DNA from: an uncultured Pedobacter sp. | GTDB taxonomy: Bacteria > Bacteroidota > Bacteroidia > Sphingobacteriales > Sphingobacteriaceae | Assembly (NCBI RefSeq): GCF_913776295.1 | Contig: NZ_CAJYOJ010000005.1 | Location: forward strand, 1 to 62,236 | Direction: 5' to 3' | Length of the DNA: 62,236 nucleotides | Shown here: piece after piece, positions 30,086 through 39,908 of the stretch | Position numbering within the stretch: position 1 is the stretch's first letter | Layout: each line of letters starts with the position of its first letter | Made by a program: the position numbers and the translations under genes | The notes under the pieces: generated by a model | Told to the model about the DNA's origin: nothing | The model's database searches: none | Seen by the model: only the letters and a program-made list of their open reading frames with translations

Positions 30086-33000
30086 CTAAAATGTTAAATT
30101 AAGACCTGCAACATAATTCCGGGTTGAAGGTGTGTTGGTACCAATAGTTAAAATCCTTCGCTGATAAGAGTTAACCGCCTGGTTTTCATCTCCGAATGAA
30201 TTTGTTTCCGGATCCATACCCGACTCTCTGTGATAAGGAGAGAACATAACAAACGGATTTTGTACAGTCAGGTACATGCGCAGCCTTACATTCGAATTTT
30301 TAATCAGATCCCTATTGAAGTCGTAACCAAGAGAAATGGTTCTTATTTTGAGGAATGAGGCATCAAAATAGCCCAGCGTGCTTCCATATTTAGGATTATC
30401 GCCACTGGCAATACCCCCTGGTTTAGGGTACCTGGCATCTGTATTTTCAGGCGTCCAATAATCAACCTTAACATTGTTTCTGCGCCCTGTTAAAAGATTC
30501 AGATAACCTGATGATCCATACAGTGTGCTCACCAGTATTCCGCCGCTTTTGAAAAGTCCGACTACATTCAGGTCAAATCCCTTGTAGGCAACGCGTGTAT
30601 TAAAACCGCCGGTAAATTTCGGATCAATATCGATAATCTGTCTGTCGGCAGCACCTATAGCCCTGGTTGGGACACCATTTGCGTTATAGTCTCCGGTATA
30701 TTTAACTTTGATCATCCCTACGTTGCCACCTGGTTCAAGTACATTTAGATAAGGATCGCCTGCCTGCCACAATCCAATTTTTTCATAATCGTAAATGGCA
30801 TTGATATTATGACCTACAAACCAGGCATTTCCTTCATCACGGGTTTGTCCGGAAGCCAGCGCAGTTAATTTGTTTCTGTTTGCCGTAATGTTGAAACCAA
30901 CATCCCAGGTCCATCCGCCCTGATTTTCGAGGATCACCCCATTAACACTCAGCTCCCATCCTTTATTCTGGGTTTGACCAATGTTAGCCGTATAACTACC
31001 TACGCCAGCAGTTGAGGGTAAGGCTACGCTAAGTAATATATCTTTGGTTTTGGTATCATAGTATTCAAAAGTACCGGAGATGCGGTTTTTTAAAATGGAG
31101 AAATCCAAACCATAATTCCAGGTTTCAGAATATTCCCACCCTAATCCCGGACTTGGAAGCTGCGATACATAATATCCGGTTGCATAATTATTATCACCAA
31201 AATTATAGGGGCGGGTACTCAACAGTCCGAGTGTTTGATATGGAGCAACGGCCTGATTGGATGTTTGTCCGTAACCTACTCGTATTTTTAATTTATCAAT
31301 GGCAGTAATATCTTTCATGAAAGACTCATTCATCATGTTCCATCCCACAGAAACTGCCGGATAGGTATGCCATTTGTGTCCTGGTGCCAGGCGCGATGAG
31401 GCATCAGACCGAAGGGTGGCGCTTAACAAGTACTTATTATCATACGAATACATAATCCTTCCCATGTAGGAGATAAGCCCGGTAAGACTATAGTTACCGT
31501 TGCCGATTGTGATCTCGCCATTTGCCTGCCCAAGATTATAAAACTGGAAAGCTTCAGCAGGGATATCCCTGGCAGTCATGGAAGAAGAATTGAATTTATT
31601 TTGTTCTGCAGAATATAAAGCAACCGCATTAAAAGTATGTTTTCCAAAACTCCGGTCGTAGGTCAGTAAATTCTCCAGCGTCCAGTGGTAAGTTTGCGAG
31701 TTGCTCACCCCAGCGGTAGAAGGTGTTGTGGCCGTAGTACTACCCACGCCAACACCAGTAAAATTACCATTATTGCTCTGGATAAAATCCAGTCCCAGGT
31801 TCGCACGGTATTTCAATCCTTCAACCCAGGGAATTTTAACTTCACCATAAAATGAATTGTAGGTAGCAAAACCACGTGTTTCATTCAACCATTTATCATG
31901 CAAATCCTTTACAATGCCATTGGTGTAAACAAAAGCTTCATCTTGTGGCATTCTCACAGTACGTTTTAAACTACCATCTGCATTATAGGGATTTGAAATA
32001 GGGGTATTGCTCAAATTGCCATAAATACCCACCTGATTGCCTTCACTGATGTTGTAATTATTATTGGTGGTAAAGCCAACACGAAAAAGCTTGCCGATCT
32101 GCTGATCAAGCGATGCTTTCATCGAGTATCGGGTGTATTGCTGTGTCGGGATTAAACTCTGGTTTTTATAATACCCACCACCAAAACTATAATTACTGGT
32201 TGCAGAACCACCAGTAACACCTAAATCATGACTGGTTACAATAGTACTTTTATTATAAAAGAGATCCTGCCAATCCGTATTAACATCATTAGATTCATCA
32301 ACACCAAGCGTAGTAAATAGCCCTGCCGCTTTCCGTAATGCAACAAATTCAGGTCCGTTCATCATCGGATATTTTGCAAATAAGGTTTGCAGCCCTGTAT
32401 AGGTATTGTAGGAGATTTTGGGGGGTGCACCAATCTGTCCTCTGTTTGTGGTTAATAAGATTACCCCATTGGCACCTCTGGAACCATAAATCGCTGTCGC
32501 AGATGCATCTTTTAAGATATCGATACTTTTAATATCGTTTGGATTAATATCGCCGATTGAGCCGGGAAATGGAATTCCATCCAACACCACCAGCGGCTCG
32601 TTACTTGCCGAAAGTGAACGCTGACCACGGATCAGGATCTGCATGGTTGCACCTGGTTTGGTTGATGTTTGCGAAATATTCACACCCGCCAAACGTCCCT
32701 GAATGGCCTGAGCAATATTGGGTGCCGGCACTTCCCTGATTTTTTCCCCGCCAATAGAAGCTACGGAACCCGTAACCGCTTCTTTGCGCTGAGTACCATA
32801 ACCTACCACTACCACCTGGCCCAACTCTGCTGCGCTTGGCTGGAGAGTGACATTTATGGTGCTCTGACCTTTTACAGCAACTTCTTTATTGGTATAACCT
32901 ACGTAAGAAAATACCAGAACCGGGTTCGCCCCGGCGGCTGTAATTGAAAAACTTCCATTGTCCTGCGTTGAGGTACTGGTGTTGGTCCCTTTTAAAACGA

Positions 33001-33175
33001 CCCCTACACCTGGCAATGGGTTACCCTGTTCATCAACAACCTTACCTTTTACCGCAGTTTGTGCCTGTGCAATTAAAGCTGAAAGTATCAGTGTTGAGAG
33101 TAATATCACTTTGGGGAGATATCCGAAAAATTTCCATCGCGACGTTACACAAAATTGTAAAATTTCACTTCTCAT
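30086..33175 (-). CDS. SusC/RagA TonB-dependent outer-membrane transporter
   Basis: This 1029-aa transporter has a signal peptide (about 18-39, ending IAQAQ) and a carboxypeptidase-D regulatory-like domain (about 42-118, GKVVDEQGNPLPGVGVVLKG). The plug follows (VVVVGYGTQRKEAVTGSV, then PLVVLDGIPFPG and IYGSRGANGVILLTT), and then a 22-strand barrel ending in NYVAGLNLTF. It imports oligosaccharides across the outer membrane using TonB/ExbBD energy. It is the first gene of SusC-SusD-GH115. I could not find a TAnnTTTG box in the upstream gap. An inverted repeat at 33425-33454 may be a control site. Confidence 0.95.
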   Translation of the reverse strand: MRSEILQFCVTSRWKFFGYLPKVILLSTLILSALIAQAQTAVKGKVVDEQGNPLPGVGVVLKGTNTSTSTQDNGSFSITAAGANPVLVFSYVGYTNKEVAVKGQSTINVTLQPSAAELGQVVVVGYGTQRKEAVTGSVASIGGEKIREVPAPNIAQAIQGRLAGVNISQTSTKPGATMQILIRGQRSLSASNEPLVVLDGIPFPGSIGDINPNDIKSIDILKDASATAIYGSRGANGVILLTTNRGQIGAPPKISYNTYTGLQTLFAKYPMMNGPEFVALRKAAGLFTTLGVDESNDVNTDWQDLFYNKSTIVTSHDLGVTGGSATSNYSFGGGYYKNQSLIPTQQYTRYSMKASLDQQIGKLFRVGFTTNNNYNISEGNQVGIYGNLSNTPISNPYNADGSLKRTVRMPQDEAFVYTNGIVKDLHDKWLNETRGFATYNSFYGEVKIPWVEGLKYRANLGLDFIQSNNGNFTGVGVGSTTATTPSTAGVSNSQTYHWTLENLLTYDRSFGKHTFNAVALYSAEQNKFNSSSMTARDIPAEAFQFYNLGQANGEITIGNGNYSLTGLISYMGRIMYSYDNKYLLSATLRSDASSRLAPGHKWHTYPAVSVGWNMMNESFMKDITAIDKLKIRVGYGQTSNQAVAPYQTLGLLSTRPYNFGDNNYATGYYVSQLPSPGLGWEYSETWNYGLDFSILKNRISGTFEYYDTKTKDILLSVALPSTAGVGSYTANIGQTQNKGWELSVNGVILENQGGWTWDVGFNITANRNKLTALASGQTRDEGNAWFVGHNINAIYDYEKIGLWQAGDPYLNVLEPGGNVGMIKVKYTGDYNANGVPTRAIGAADRQIIDIDPKFTGGFNTRVAYKGFDLNVVGLFKSGGILVSTLYGSSGYLNLLTGRRNNVKVDYWTPENTDARYPKPGGIASGDNPKYGSTLGYFDASFLKIRTISLGYDFNRDLIKNSNVRLRMYLTVQNPFVMFSPYHRESGMDPETNSFGDENQAVNSYQRRILTIGTNTPSTRNYVAGLNLTF

Positions 33176-34205
33176 AATAAATGGTTTATAATGGTTAAAG
33201 AATAAGAAAAGACAGCTCCACCGATCGGAAAATCAAAATGCACAATGTGAAAATCACACACTAAAAATAGACGATATCTTGCCTGGTCAATTCTTGCTTC
33301 TGCTATGATAAAGTTATCTACATTGTAAACCCGCTCCTGATTTGATTGTACATATTAAGAGAATAAATGTTCAAATAGAGAGGGCACTATTACGACCTTG
33401 TAAGACACAAAAATCAAATACAAAAGCAAATTATTTATAAGACAAAAATTTGCTAACGAAGTGAACCCTCCTGTTTAAGCATTGGAAAATCGAGTTAAAA
33501 ACCGCCTTTAAACCTTAATAAAGCCATTTTTAACCCAAAAAAAGATCTGACTACACTTGTTTAAAAATCAGACTGAACGTTAATTAAGCGTGCCAAAATT
33601 CACAAAAATGGCTAATAAACAGTTATAAATGGCGAGAAAACAGGATAAAAATCTATATTATGCAATCGGTTGAATTTTTGTTTTTCTTAAAAAAATCAGA
33701 AGACAAATGTATCGGATAATTACTATTATCGGCCGATTTATTCTACAAGACAAATCAATATTTCAATGCTCTTTTAGCGACATCTTTCCTCACAACCGGA
33801 GATTTATAATTATAGATTTGTCCTCTTGAGAGATAATTATTTTATAAATATCAATGTAACTAACAGAATTATTCTAATTAACTGTAGGCTGGCTGGCTTC
33901 GTCATTTCGAGGAGGCTTTTTCAGCCGTGGAAGCCTGCCGGCAACAGACTGGCAATCTTACGATCGCTGTCAACCTGCGCATTAAGATTGCTTCGTCGTT
34001 CCTCCTCGCAATGACGACTTTTTCAGGGATGCTGTCCTTAGTTTCAAAGGCATTCCCATAGTTCGTCAAGCTCAATACAGGCTAAGCTCAATATTACAAC
34101 TCAGAGTTGAAATTTGCACCTTATGGGGGAGAGATTTTGTACAGGGATAATAAAAAATCTGGCACAATTTCTATGCAGAAGTTTTCCGGTATGTATAGGT
34201 CATCT
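33176..34205. other. 1-kb intergenic region between the two xylan operons
   Basis: No gene is supported. The part next to the SusC gene is AT-rich and holds the inverted repeat AGCAAATT (33425-33432)/AATTTGCT (33447-33454). Further on lies a full family-A palindromic element (33900-34016) and a fragment related to the 6957-6984 hairpin (about 34066-34090). Confidence 0.5.
33900..34016. repeat. MITE-like palindromic element, family A, copy 2
   Basis: This 117-bp element has ends CGTCATTTCGAGGAGG and CCTCCTCGCAATGACG, complementary except at one position. The interior shares CTTTTTCAGCC and GATTGCTTCGTCGTT with copy 1 at 221-340. It lies between the two minus-strand xylan operons. Confidence 0.65.
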
Positions 34206-36182
34206 CTATTTATTCACTTCCGCTTCAAAAGGTGAAGCCGGCAAACCTGCCTTATTGTATAAATTAGCGCGATCGGGATTATCTGCCCACGCATAGCGAA
34301 CAAAGGCTGGCTTTAAAACCATGGGACTTGAAAGTACAACGGTATCACCTACCAACCTGGCCTGGGCCCAATAGAACACCTTGTCCTCGCCCGCAAGTGC
34401 GAACCCCATCAGCTTGTCTGATCCTTTAATCATCAGCCCGGGCGAACTATGGTCAAAATTTATCGTCAATTCAGAGCCCTTTAACTGGTTTGATTTATAA
34501 ATAGGCCCTGAATAGGTAATCTGCTGATCATGGTAAGCTAAATGTTCGGCCCATAGCGCCAAACGTTCACCCACGTCTTTTTTATCCAGCGGATGGATAT
34601 CATTCCATTCGCCGGCGTCGATGGTGACGGCCATCCCGGTATTGGGCACGGCAAGTGCCTGTAGCTGGCTCTGCCTGAACTGCGCCCAATTACTTTCTTC
34701 TGGCAAATAGTTGGCTTCCATAAAATTAGGCAGCTGCGCATAAATAAATGGTAGTTCTCCCTGTTTCCATTTATTTCGCCAGTCTTTTATAAGTGCTGGC
34801 AACAACTGCCCATAAGCTTTCGGATCTCCGGTATTCGATTCTCCCTGGTACCAGACAAAACCCTTTATAGCAAATTTTACAGCGGGTGCAACCATGGTAT
34901 TAAATAATCCTGTTGGCTCGTTCTGTGCAACTAAAGGCATTTCGGCCCCGGTGCGAAAACTCTGGTTTTGCTTTGGTTGCGCATAACCCACTTCAAAAGT
35001 CCATTCTCCACGTAAGTCGATTTTTTTCTCAGGCGTTAACAAAAAATAGTTTTTATCGGGTACAAAGCCGCCTTTGCCACTGTTGCTGATGACTTTAACG
35101 ATCAGAATATTTTTTCCTGTTTTTAACAGTCCTGCCGGAACAACATACCTGCGGGGTGGATATTGATAGGTAGTATTGCCGATAAATTGACCATTGAGGA
35201 ATACCGAATCTGCATCGATAATTCGCCCGATGTAAAGTTTGGCCTGCTTTCCGCTCATTTCTGCAGGGATTTGCAGTTCTTTTCTGAAATAAAGAATTCC
35301 GTTGATGTTCCGTATTCCCTGATCTGCCCAGTAACCTGGCATCCAAAATTTTCGCCAGCCGCTGGCATCAAAATTTGGATCAATCCATTTTACAGGACCT
35401 GAAAGTCCTTCATCAACTATAGGAGCTGATGTGGCCGGTCTGGCTAAGTTCGTCTCTTTAACTTTTTTCTGGTAGTTGGCCATAAAAACCGAATCCCTGA
35501 AATTGTTTATTTTTTTCAATTGTTCCGGATTCGTTAAAAATGCATCACGGCTCATCCAGGCCTCAATAGGAGTGCCTCCAACGCTGGAATTGATAATACC
35601 GATGGGAATGTTATATTTTTGAAAGAGTGTTTTGGCAAAAAAATAACTCGTCCCTCCAAAACTTAAAATATCCGCTCCTGTAGCTGTAACCCATTTGCCG
35701 GGCGGAAGATCGGTAGCTTCTCCAGATAGGTTTGCTTTAGTCGGAACAAAAAAGTTCCTGATCAGGGGGAAATGGTCCTTTTCAATCACCTGCGGATAAG
35801 CTTCTCTTAACCGTTCCATCGGTAAGGCCATATTAGACTGCCCCGAACAAAACCAAACATCTCCCAGCATGATATCATCCAGCGTAATGGTATTTTCACC
35901 TTTAATGATCATTTTAAAGGGGCCACCAGCTTTCATTTCACCCATTTTCACCGACCATGATCCCTGATCATCGGTAATAGCCTGATAACTTTTGCCTTTA
36001 AAACTGATGGTTATTTTTTCGTTTGCTGCTGCCCAGCCCCAGATCGTTAACGGGCTTTCGCGCTGGAGCACCATGTGGCTGGAAACCAATTGAGGTAAAG
36101 TAACTTTGGCAGAAACCGAAAAACGGAAAAGCAGTAAGCACGCTAATCCGCAAAAAACCAATTTTGTATTTATATTCTTCAT
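34206..36182 (-). CDS. Sialate O-acetylesterase-like SGNH esterase (CE20/DUF303 type)
   Basis: This 658-aa secreted esterase has a signal peptide (about 1-25, ending FSVSA), an N-terminal beta region (LPQLVSSHMVLQRESPLTIWGWA) and a split SGNH catalytic domain with the nucleophile in CSGQSNM (Ser116) and the C-terminal DIHPLDK with the catalytic Asp/His. A jelly-roll insertion sits between the halves (YFRKELQIPAEMSGKQAKLY). VWYQGESNTGDP is also diagnostic. In xylan loci this type deacetylates xylan. I start at the ATG at 36182; the one-codon-longer frame begins TTG. It is the last gene of the core xylan operon, 123 bp after the GH43. The substrate could be another O-acetylated sugar. Confidence 0.85.
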   Translation of the reverse strand: MKNINTKLVFCGLACLLLFRFSVSAKVTLPQLVSSHMVLQRESPLTIWGWAAANEKITISFKGKSYQAITDDQGSWSVKMGEMKAGGPFKMIIKGENTITLDDIMLGDVWFCSGQSNMALPMERLREAYPQVIEKDHFPLIRNFFVPTKANLSGEATDLPPGKWVTATGADILSFGGTSYFFAKTLFQKYNIPIGIINSSVGGTPIEAWMSRDAFLTNPEQLKKINNFRDSVFMANYQKKVKETNLARPATSAPIVDEGLSGPVKWIDPNFDASGWRKFWMPGYWADQGIRNINGILYFRKELQIPAEMSGKQAKLYIGRIIDADSVFLNGQFIGNTTYQYPPRRYVVPAGLLKTGKNILIVKVISNSGKGGFVPDKNYFLLTPEKKIDLRGEWTFEVGYAQPKQNQSFRTGAEMPLVAQNEPTGLFNTMVAPAVKFAIKGFVWYQGESNTGDPKAYGQLLPALIKDWRNKWKQGELPFIYAQLPNFMEANYLPEESNWAQFRQSQLQALAVPNTGMAVTIDAGEWNDIHPLDKKDVGERLALWAEHLAYHDQQITYSGPIYKSNQLKGSELTINFDHSSPGLMIKGSDKLMGFALAGEDKVFYWAQARLVGDTVVLSSPMVLKPAFVRYAWADNPDRANLYNKAGLPASPFEAEVNK

Positions 36183-36308
36183 CAATATCCAAAACTATTT
36201 AACCATTCCGTGCTTTGCTTAGCCATTTGGGTATAATGCCGCCATTAATGTTCAAAACTGTTTGTCCTGAGAGAAGTAGATCTGCATCATCTCTTTACCT
36301 GAACTGAC

Positions 36309-37862
36309 TTAATTAACCTTGATATGGAAATAATCAAAATCCACATGCCCGCCAATTTGCTCCGTTGCATAATTGAAAAGGCCAAAGCGATAACCCATAA
36401 AGTGAGGTAAGGTGTACGACATTTTTAGTTTTTCGCCAATGGTATTCCATGATTTACCATCTAAGCTGTAAGCGAAAGAAGCCAGGTCATGGCGATCCTT
36501 AAAATCACAACTTACCTTTAAATAAATTTTTTGCTGTTTCAGTGGAATTCTGACGCTTTCTATGGGTTGACTATCATTCACTGTATTTACTACGATAAAT
36601 AACCCTTCTTTTAAAGATTTAACGCCAATCCAGCCATACTTTTTCTGCAGCAGTAGCATTCCGGTGCAATCGCCAATCTTCATATTTTCGAGATCGATAC
36701 TGGTTTCGGCTGAACTTGCCGGCCCTACCGTCCTTTGGGTAAGCGTGTTTCTGGCCGAAAGCACTGAAGTATCCGTCCTGGAAGTCTGGATTGTTAGGTA
36801 ACCTTTTCTTTTGGTGAGCGACCAGTGCGCATGATCTGGATTATGGTTCCATTGCCATACTTTTTTAAGGCCATTCTCCTCTCCTTTTCCATCAAAATCG
36901 TCAGAATCTACAATACCAGGAATGAGGCTTTGATTTTTTGGCAGTTGAAGTGTATCCGGAACTTTTGAATTTATGCCCAGAACAGGCCATCCCTGTTCCC
37001 ATTTAACAGGAACAAGATAAGGAATCCGGCCCACAGCGCCATAATCGCGAAAAAGGTACGAAAACCACCGTCCTTCAGGAGTACTGATCAATCCACCTTG
37101 TGCAACGCCTTTATCCTGTAGCCCTATTTTCCCTATATATGGCCCAGTCAGTTTATCGGCCCTGTGGATAATTACCGTACGCATGCTGTTTCTAGGCCAG
37201 GTGATGTTAAACAGATAATATTTGTCTTTTACCTTGAAAAGTTGCGAACCTTCGGCAGGCAAACCAGGGTTATCGCCAGCCACCTGGGTGGCATTTTCTA
37301 TCAGCACCTGCGGGCTTGTACCGGCTTTTATCCCGGATAAATCGGCATTTAACTCTGCCAGCATAATTTTCCCTGCTCCATACACCATAAATACCCGGCC
37401 GTTTTCAAAAAACAGGGAATGATCGTGAAGTGCCGGACTAAAGTCAGACCTTTTCCAGGGGCCTTTTTCAATATCTGAAGTAGAGTAGATGTAGGTTTTA
37501 TTGGTTGTACCGGAAAAAGTGCTCACATAAAACCGACCATCGTGATAGCGTAGGCTACTTGCCCATGAGCCTCTTCCATAATCATTTTTGCCATTATTTA
37601 AATTCAGCTGGTCATTATTGGCAAGCGTATCATAAACATAAGTGACCATTTTCCAGTTTACCAGATCGGTGGACTTCATAATCGGAAGACCAGGGTTCAT
37701 GTGCATGGTTGTGCTACTCATGTAATAGGTGTTGCCTACCCTAATGATTGACGGATCGGGTACATCAGCAAAGATGATGGGATTGGTAGCGAGCTGGCTA
37801 TGGGCTGTAAAAAACCATCCGTTTAATAGCAAGGTACAAAGATAAAACACTACGTTTTTCAT
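36309..37862 (-). CDS. GH43 beta-xylosidase/alpha-arabinofuranosidase with C-terminal jelly roll
   Basis: This 517-aa secreted enzyme has a signal peptide (about 1-23, ending AHSQ). The five-bladed GH43 propeller shows the three catalytic acids: the base in DVPDPS (Asp36), the pKa-modulating Asp in LHDHS (Asp147) and the acid in LPAEGSQ (Glu204). A C-terminal beta-sandwich (about 325-517, FDYFHIKVN at the end) is of the type that accompanies GH43 xylosidases and arabinofuranosidases. It removes arabinose or xylose from xylo-oligosaccharides, probably in the periplasm. It is separated from xyn10A by 350 bp that contain a repeat (37998-38090), so read-through may be reduced. Confidence 0.9.
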   Translation of the reverse strand: MKNVVFYLCTLLLNGWFFTAHSQLATNPIIFADVPDPSIIRVGNTYYMSSTTMHMNPGLPIMKSTDLVNWKMVTYVYDTLANNDQLNLNNGKNDYGRGSWASSLRYHDGRFYVSTFSGTTNKTYIYSTSDIEKGPWKRSDFSPALHDHSLFFENGRVFMVYGAGKIMLAELNADLSGIKAGTSPQVLIENATQVAGDNPGLPAEGSQLFKVKDKYYLFNITWPRNSMRTVIIHRADKLTGPYIGKIGLQDKGVAQGGLISTPEGRWFSYLFRDYGAVGRIPYLVPVKWEQGWPVLGINSKVPDTLQLPKNQSLIPGIVDSDDFDGKGEENGLKKVWQWNHNPDHAHWSLTKRKGYLTIQTSRTDTSVLSARNTLTQRTVGPASSAETSIDLENMKIGDCTGMLLLQKKYGWIGVKSLKEGLFIVVNTVNDSQPIESVRIPLKQQKIYLKVSCDFKDRHDLASFAYSLDGKSWNTIGEKLKMSYTLPHFMGYRFGLFNYATEQIGGHVDFDYFHIKVN

Positions 37863-37997
37863 AATTGGTAAATTGAATTTATTGAAGAAGCTGGATCATA
37901 TAAAACATGTTGTTTTCTTTGGGCTGAACTCGATGAAGTATTTGAATATATAAAAGTATGCTCAAATAAGTCTTTCCTCAAGCTATTGAAAAAATGG

Positions 37998-38090
37998 TCG
38001 CCCCGACCGAAGCAACGCGGAGTGCCTGCCTGTACGGACAGACCCGCCTGTACGGGCGGGCATTCCGTTGCACTCCAGTCGAGGTGGCGA
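37998..38090. repeat. Palindromic intergenic repeat with GTACGGGC modules
   Basis: Ends GGTCGCCCCGAC and GTCGAGGTGGCGA are largely complementary. The middle has nested palindromes (TGCCTGCCTGTACGGACAG, then CCGCCTGTACGGGCGGG). It shares the GTGCCTGCCyGTAC module with the family-B element at 24345-24466. It sits between xyn10A and the GH43 gene and could fold into a stable RNA hairpin that trims the operon message. No ORF is seen in 37863-38212. Confidence 0.65.
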
Positions 38091-38212
38091 TTTAACTTTT
38101 GAGTGATATACCTCAAAAGATATCGTCATTCCCAACTTGATTGGGAACGACGATTCTTAGGGGAGAGCTATATCCTTAATGCTTTTATATAAAAACTATG
38201 AATAGCAAAAGC

Positions 38213-39895
38213 TTATTTGCCTTTAAACGCTTCTGCAACACCTACATAAGCTGGTTTACGCACAAAACCTCCTGTCCACAACCCAATTGGCTCATCAGGT
38301 CTCCAAAAAGAACTGGCCGGACTATCCAATGGGCTCCAGATGGTGATGCCATAACGTTGAGCCGGTGGTATGATCTCAAAATATTTATCAATTACATATT
38401 TATACATATCTGCCTGCGCTTTGTATTCATCTAGTGTTACTGCAGCCGTTTTTTTATTCGAAACGCCGAGATCCAGTTCAGAAATCTTAATTAATTTGCC
38501 TGTAGCTGCCAACAATTTAAACATTTCAACTATTTTCGCTTTATCAGTTTCTGTACCCATGTGCATCTGCGTGCCAATGCCATCCACTTTGGCGCCTTTA
38601 CTCTCTATATATTTCACATACTCAATCAGTCCCCTGCATTTATCAAGGCTACTTTCCAATCCATAATCATTTATGAAATGAATATCAGAGGCATTACCGT
38701 ACTGGCGTGCCAGTTTAAAGGCAGTCACGGCGTAATCTTTACCCAGATAATCCTGCCAATAAAATTCATCGGCAGCTATATTTGTTTTTCCTACGCCCGT
38801 TTTCAACTGTGATGGATCCGGCCAGTCAGACATTGGCTCATTTACCACATCCCATGCTTTAACGCTGGTTTTACTCACGGCAAGCATTCCGGCAATCCAT
38901 TTATCAAGTGCAGCTGTTAAGATAGTTTTTTTCTCATCGGCCGTTTTTTCGATTATTTTATCACCGCCATTTGGATTCACACGGTTAAGTGATATTTTAT
39001 CCATAGAAATTTTGCCGGCATAGGCTCCAAAGCTAAAAACCAAACGGGTTCTATCACCTGCCGTGATGGTTTTTTCTAATTGTACAAGCTTCCAATCGGT
39101 TGAAATATTAAAAGAGCCAAAATCATCTGCTCCATAACTTTTGGTTTCTTGTGCCGCTACTGAGGCTGCTCCGGCAACACTACCCTTAACATAAAAGCTG
39201 AGTTTATAGGTTGAACCGCTTTTAAATGGAGTTGTAAAATCTGTTGCAGTCTGCGCTTCCCAGGAATTAACCGCTTTAGGATTAGACATATTAAGCGCAT
39301 AGCCGGCACCACCATATCCATCACCTTTGGCCGAAACTTCCCTAACAGAACTATTTCCCCAGCCAAACCAGCCCGAAATGTTTCCCGATTCAAAGTCACT
39401 GTTACTAATGAGGTTATCCTCCAGTGCCGGTCCGTTGGTTCCTTTAATAACGGTTGGTGCGATTAAACTATTAAGGTATTTGGCATTTTGGTTGGCATGC
39501 CAGCAAAGCGTATGGCCGTAAACTTCCATACCTGAATTTTTAGCATTTTCCAATAATTTCTTCACATTATCAAAATCCATACTGCCGTTGTCTTTCACTA
39601 TAGCGCCGTGTTTCATTTCATAACCGATTACAATCTGGTTAAAATTGCTGTTGGCCAGGCGATATAATACCCCCTTGTTATTGTATTCGCTAAGTGATGT
39701 GGCTACGCCAAATTTAAAATCGGGATTAGCCGACCAGTTGAAATAAGATTTCAAAGCTTTGTAAGCATCAATCTGTTCCTGTGCTGCTATGGATGCAGGT
39801 TTCTCAACAGAAAAATCAAGTGTTTCATGCTTTTTGCATGAAACAGATAAAACCGGAAGACCTATGATCAGGGCAATTTTATAAATATTTTTCAT
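38213..39895 (-). CDS. GH10 endo-beta-1,4-xylanase lipoprotein with inserted CBM
   Basis: This 560-aa endoxylanase has the lipobox LSVSCK (Cys20), so it is anchored in the outer membrane. The GH10 barrel is interrupted: strands up to GHTLCWHANQ (about 127-137) are followed by a carbohydrate-binding module (about 158-305, starting LISNSDFESGNISGWFGWGN), after which the barrel resumes. The general acid is Glu353 (VVNEPM) and the nucleophile Glu473 (ISELDLG). Inserted CBMs are a hallmark of the surface xylanase downstream of xusE in Bacteroides and Prevotella xylan loci. It cuts xylan at the surface for capture by the XusB/XusD proteins. It starts 13 nt after the xusE-like gene. Confidence 0.93.
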   Translation of the reverse strand: MKNIYKIALIIGLPVLSVSCKKHETLDFSVEKPASIAAQEQIDAYKALKSYFNWSANPDFKFGVATSLSEYNNKGVLYRLANSNFNQIVIGYEMKHGAIVKDNGSMDFDNVKKLLENAKNSGMEVYGHTLCWHANQNAKYLNSLIAPTVIKGTNGPALEDNLISNSDFESGNISGWFGWGNSSVREVSAKGDGYGGAGYALNMSNPKAVNSWEAQTATDFTTPFKSGSTYKLSFYVKGSVAGAASVAAQETKSYGADDFGSFNISTDWKLVQLEKTITAGDRTRLVFSFGAYAGKISMDKISLNRVNPNGGDKIIEKTADEKKTILTAALDKWIAGMLAVSKTSVKAWDVVNEPMSDWPDPSQLKTGVGKTNIAADEFYWQDYLGKDYAVTAFKLARQYGNASDIHFINDYGLESSLDKCRGLIEYVKYIESKGAKVDGIGTQMHMGTETDKAKIVEMFKLLAATGKLIKISELDLGVSNKKTAAVTLDEYKAQADMYKYVIDKYFEIIPPAQRYGITIWSPLDSPASSFWRPDEPIGLWTGGFVRKPAYVGVAEAFKGK

Positions 39896-39908
39896 CTTGA
39901 CTCACATT

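Noticed and set aside
37998..38090. CRISPR-like repeat of GTACGGGC modules
   Set aside because: The modules are nested palindromes without regular spacers, and no cas genes are present. I see no CRISPR array in the window.
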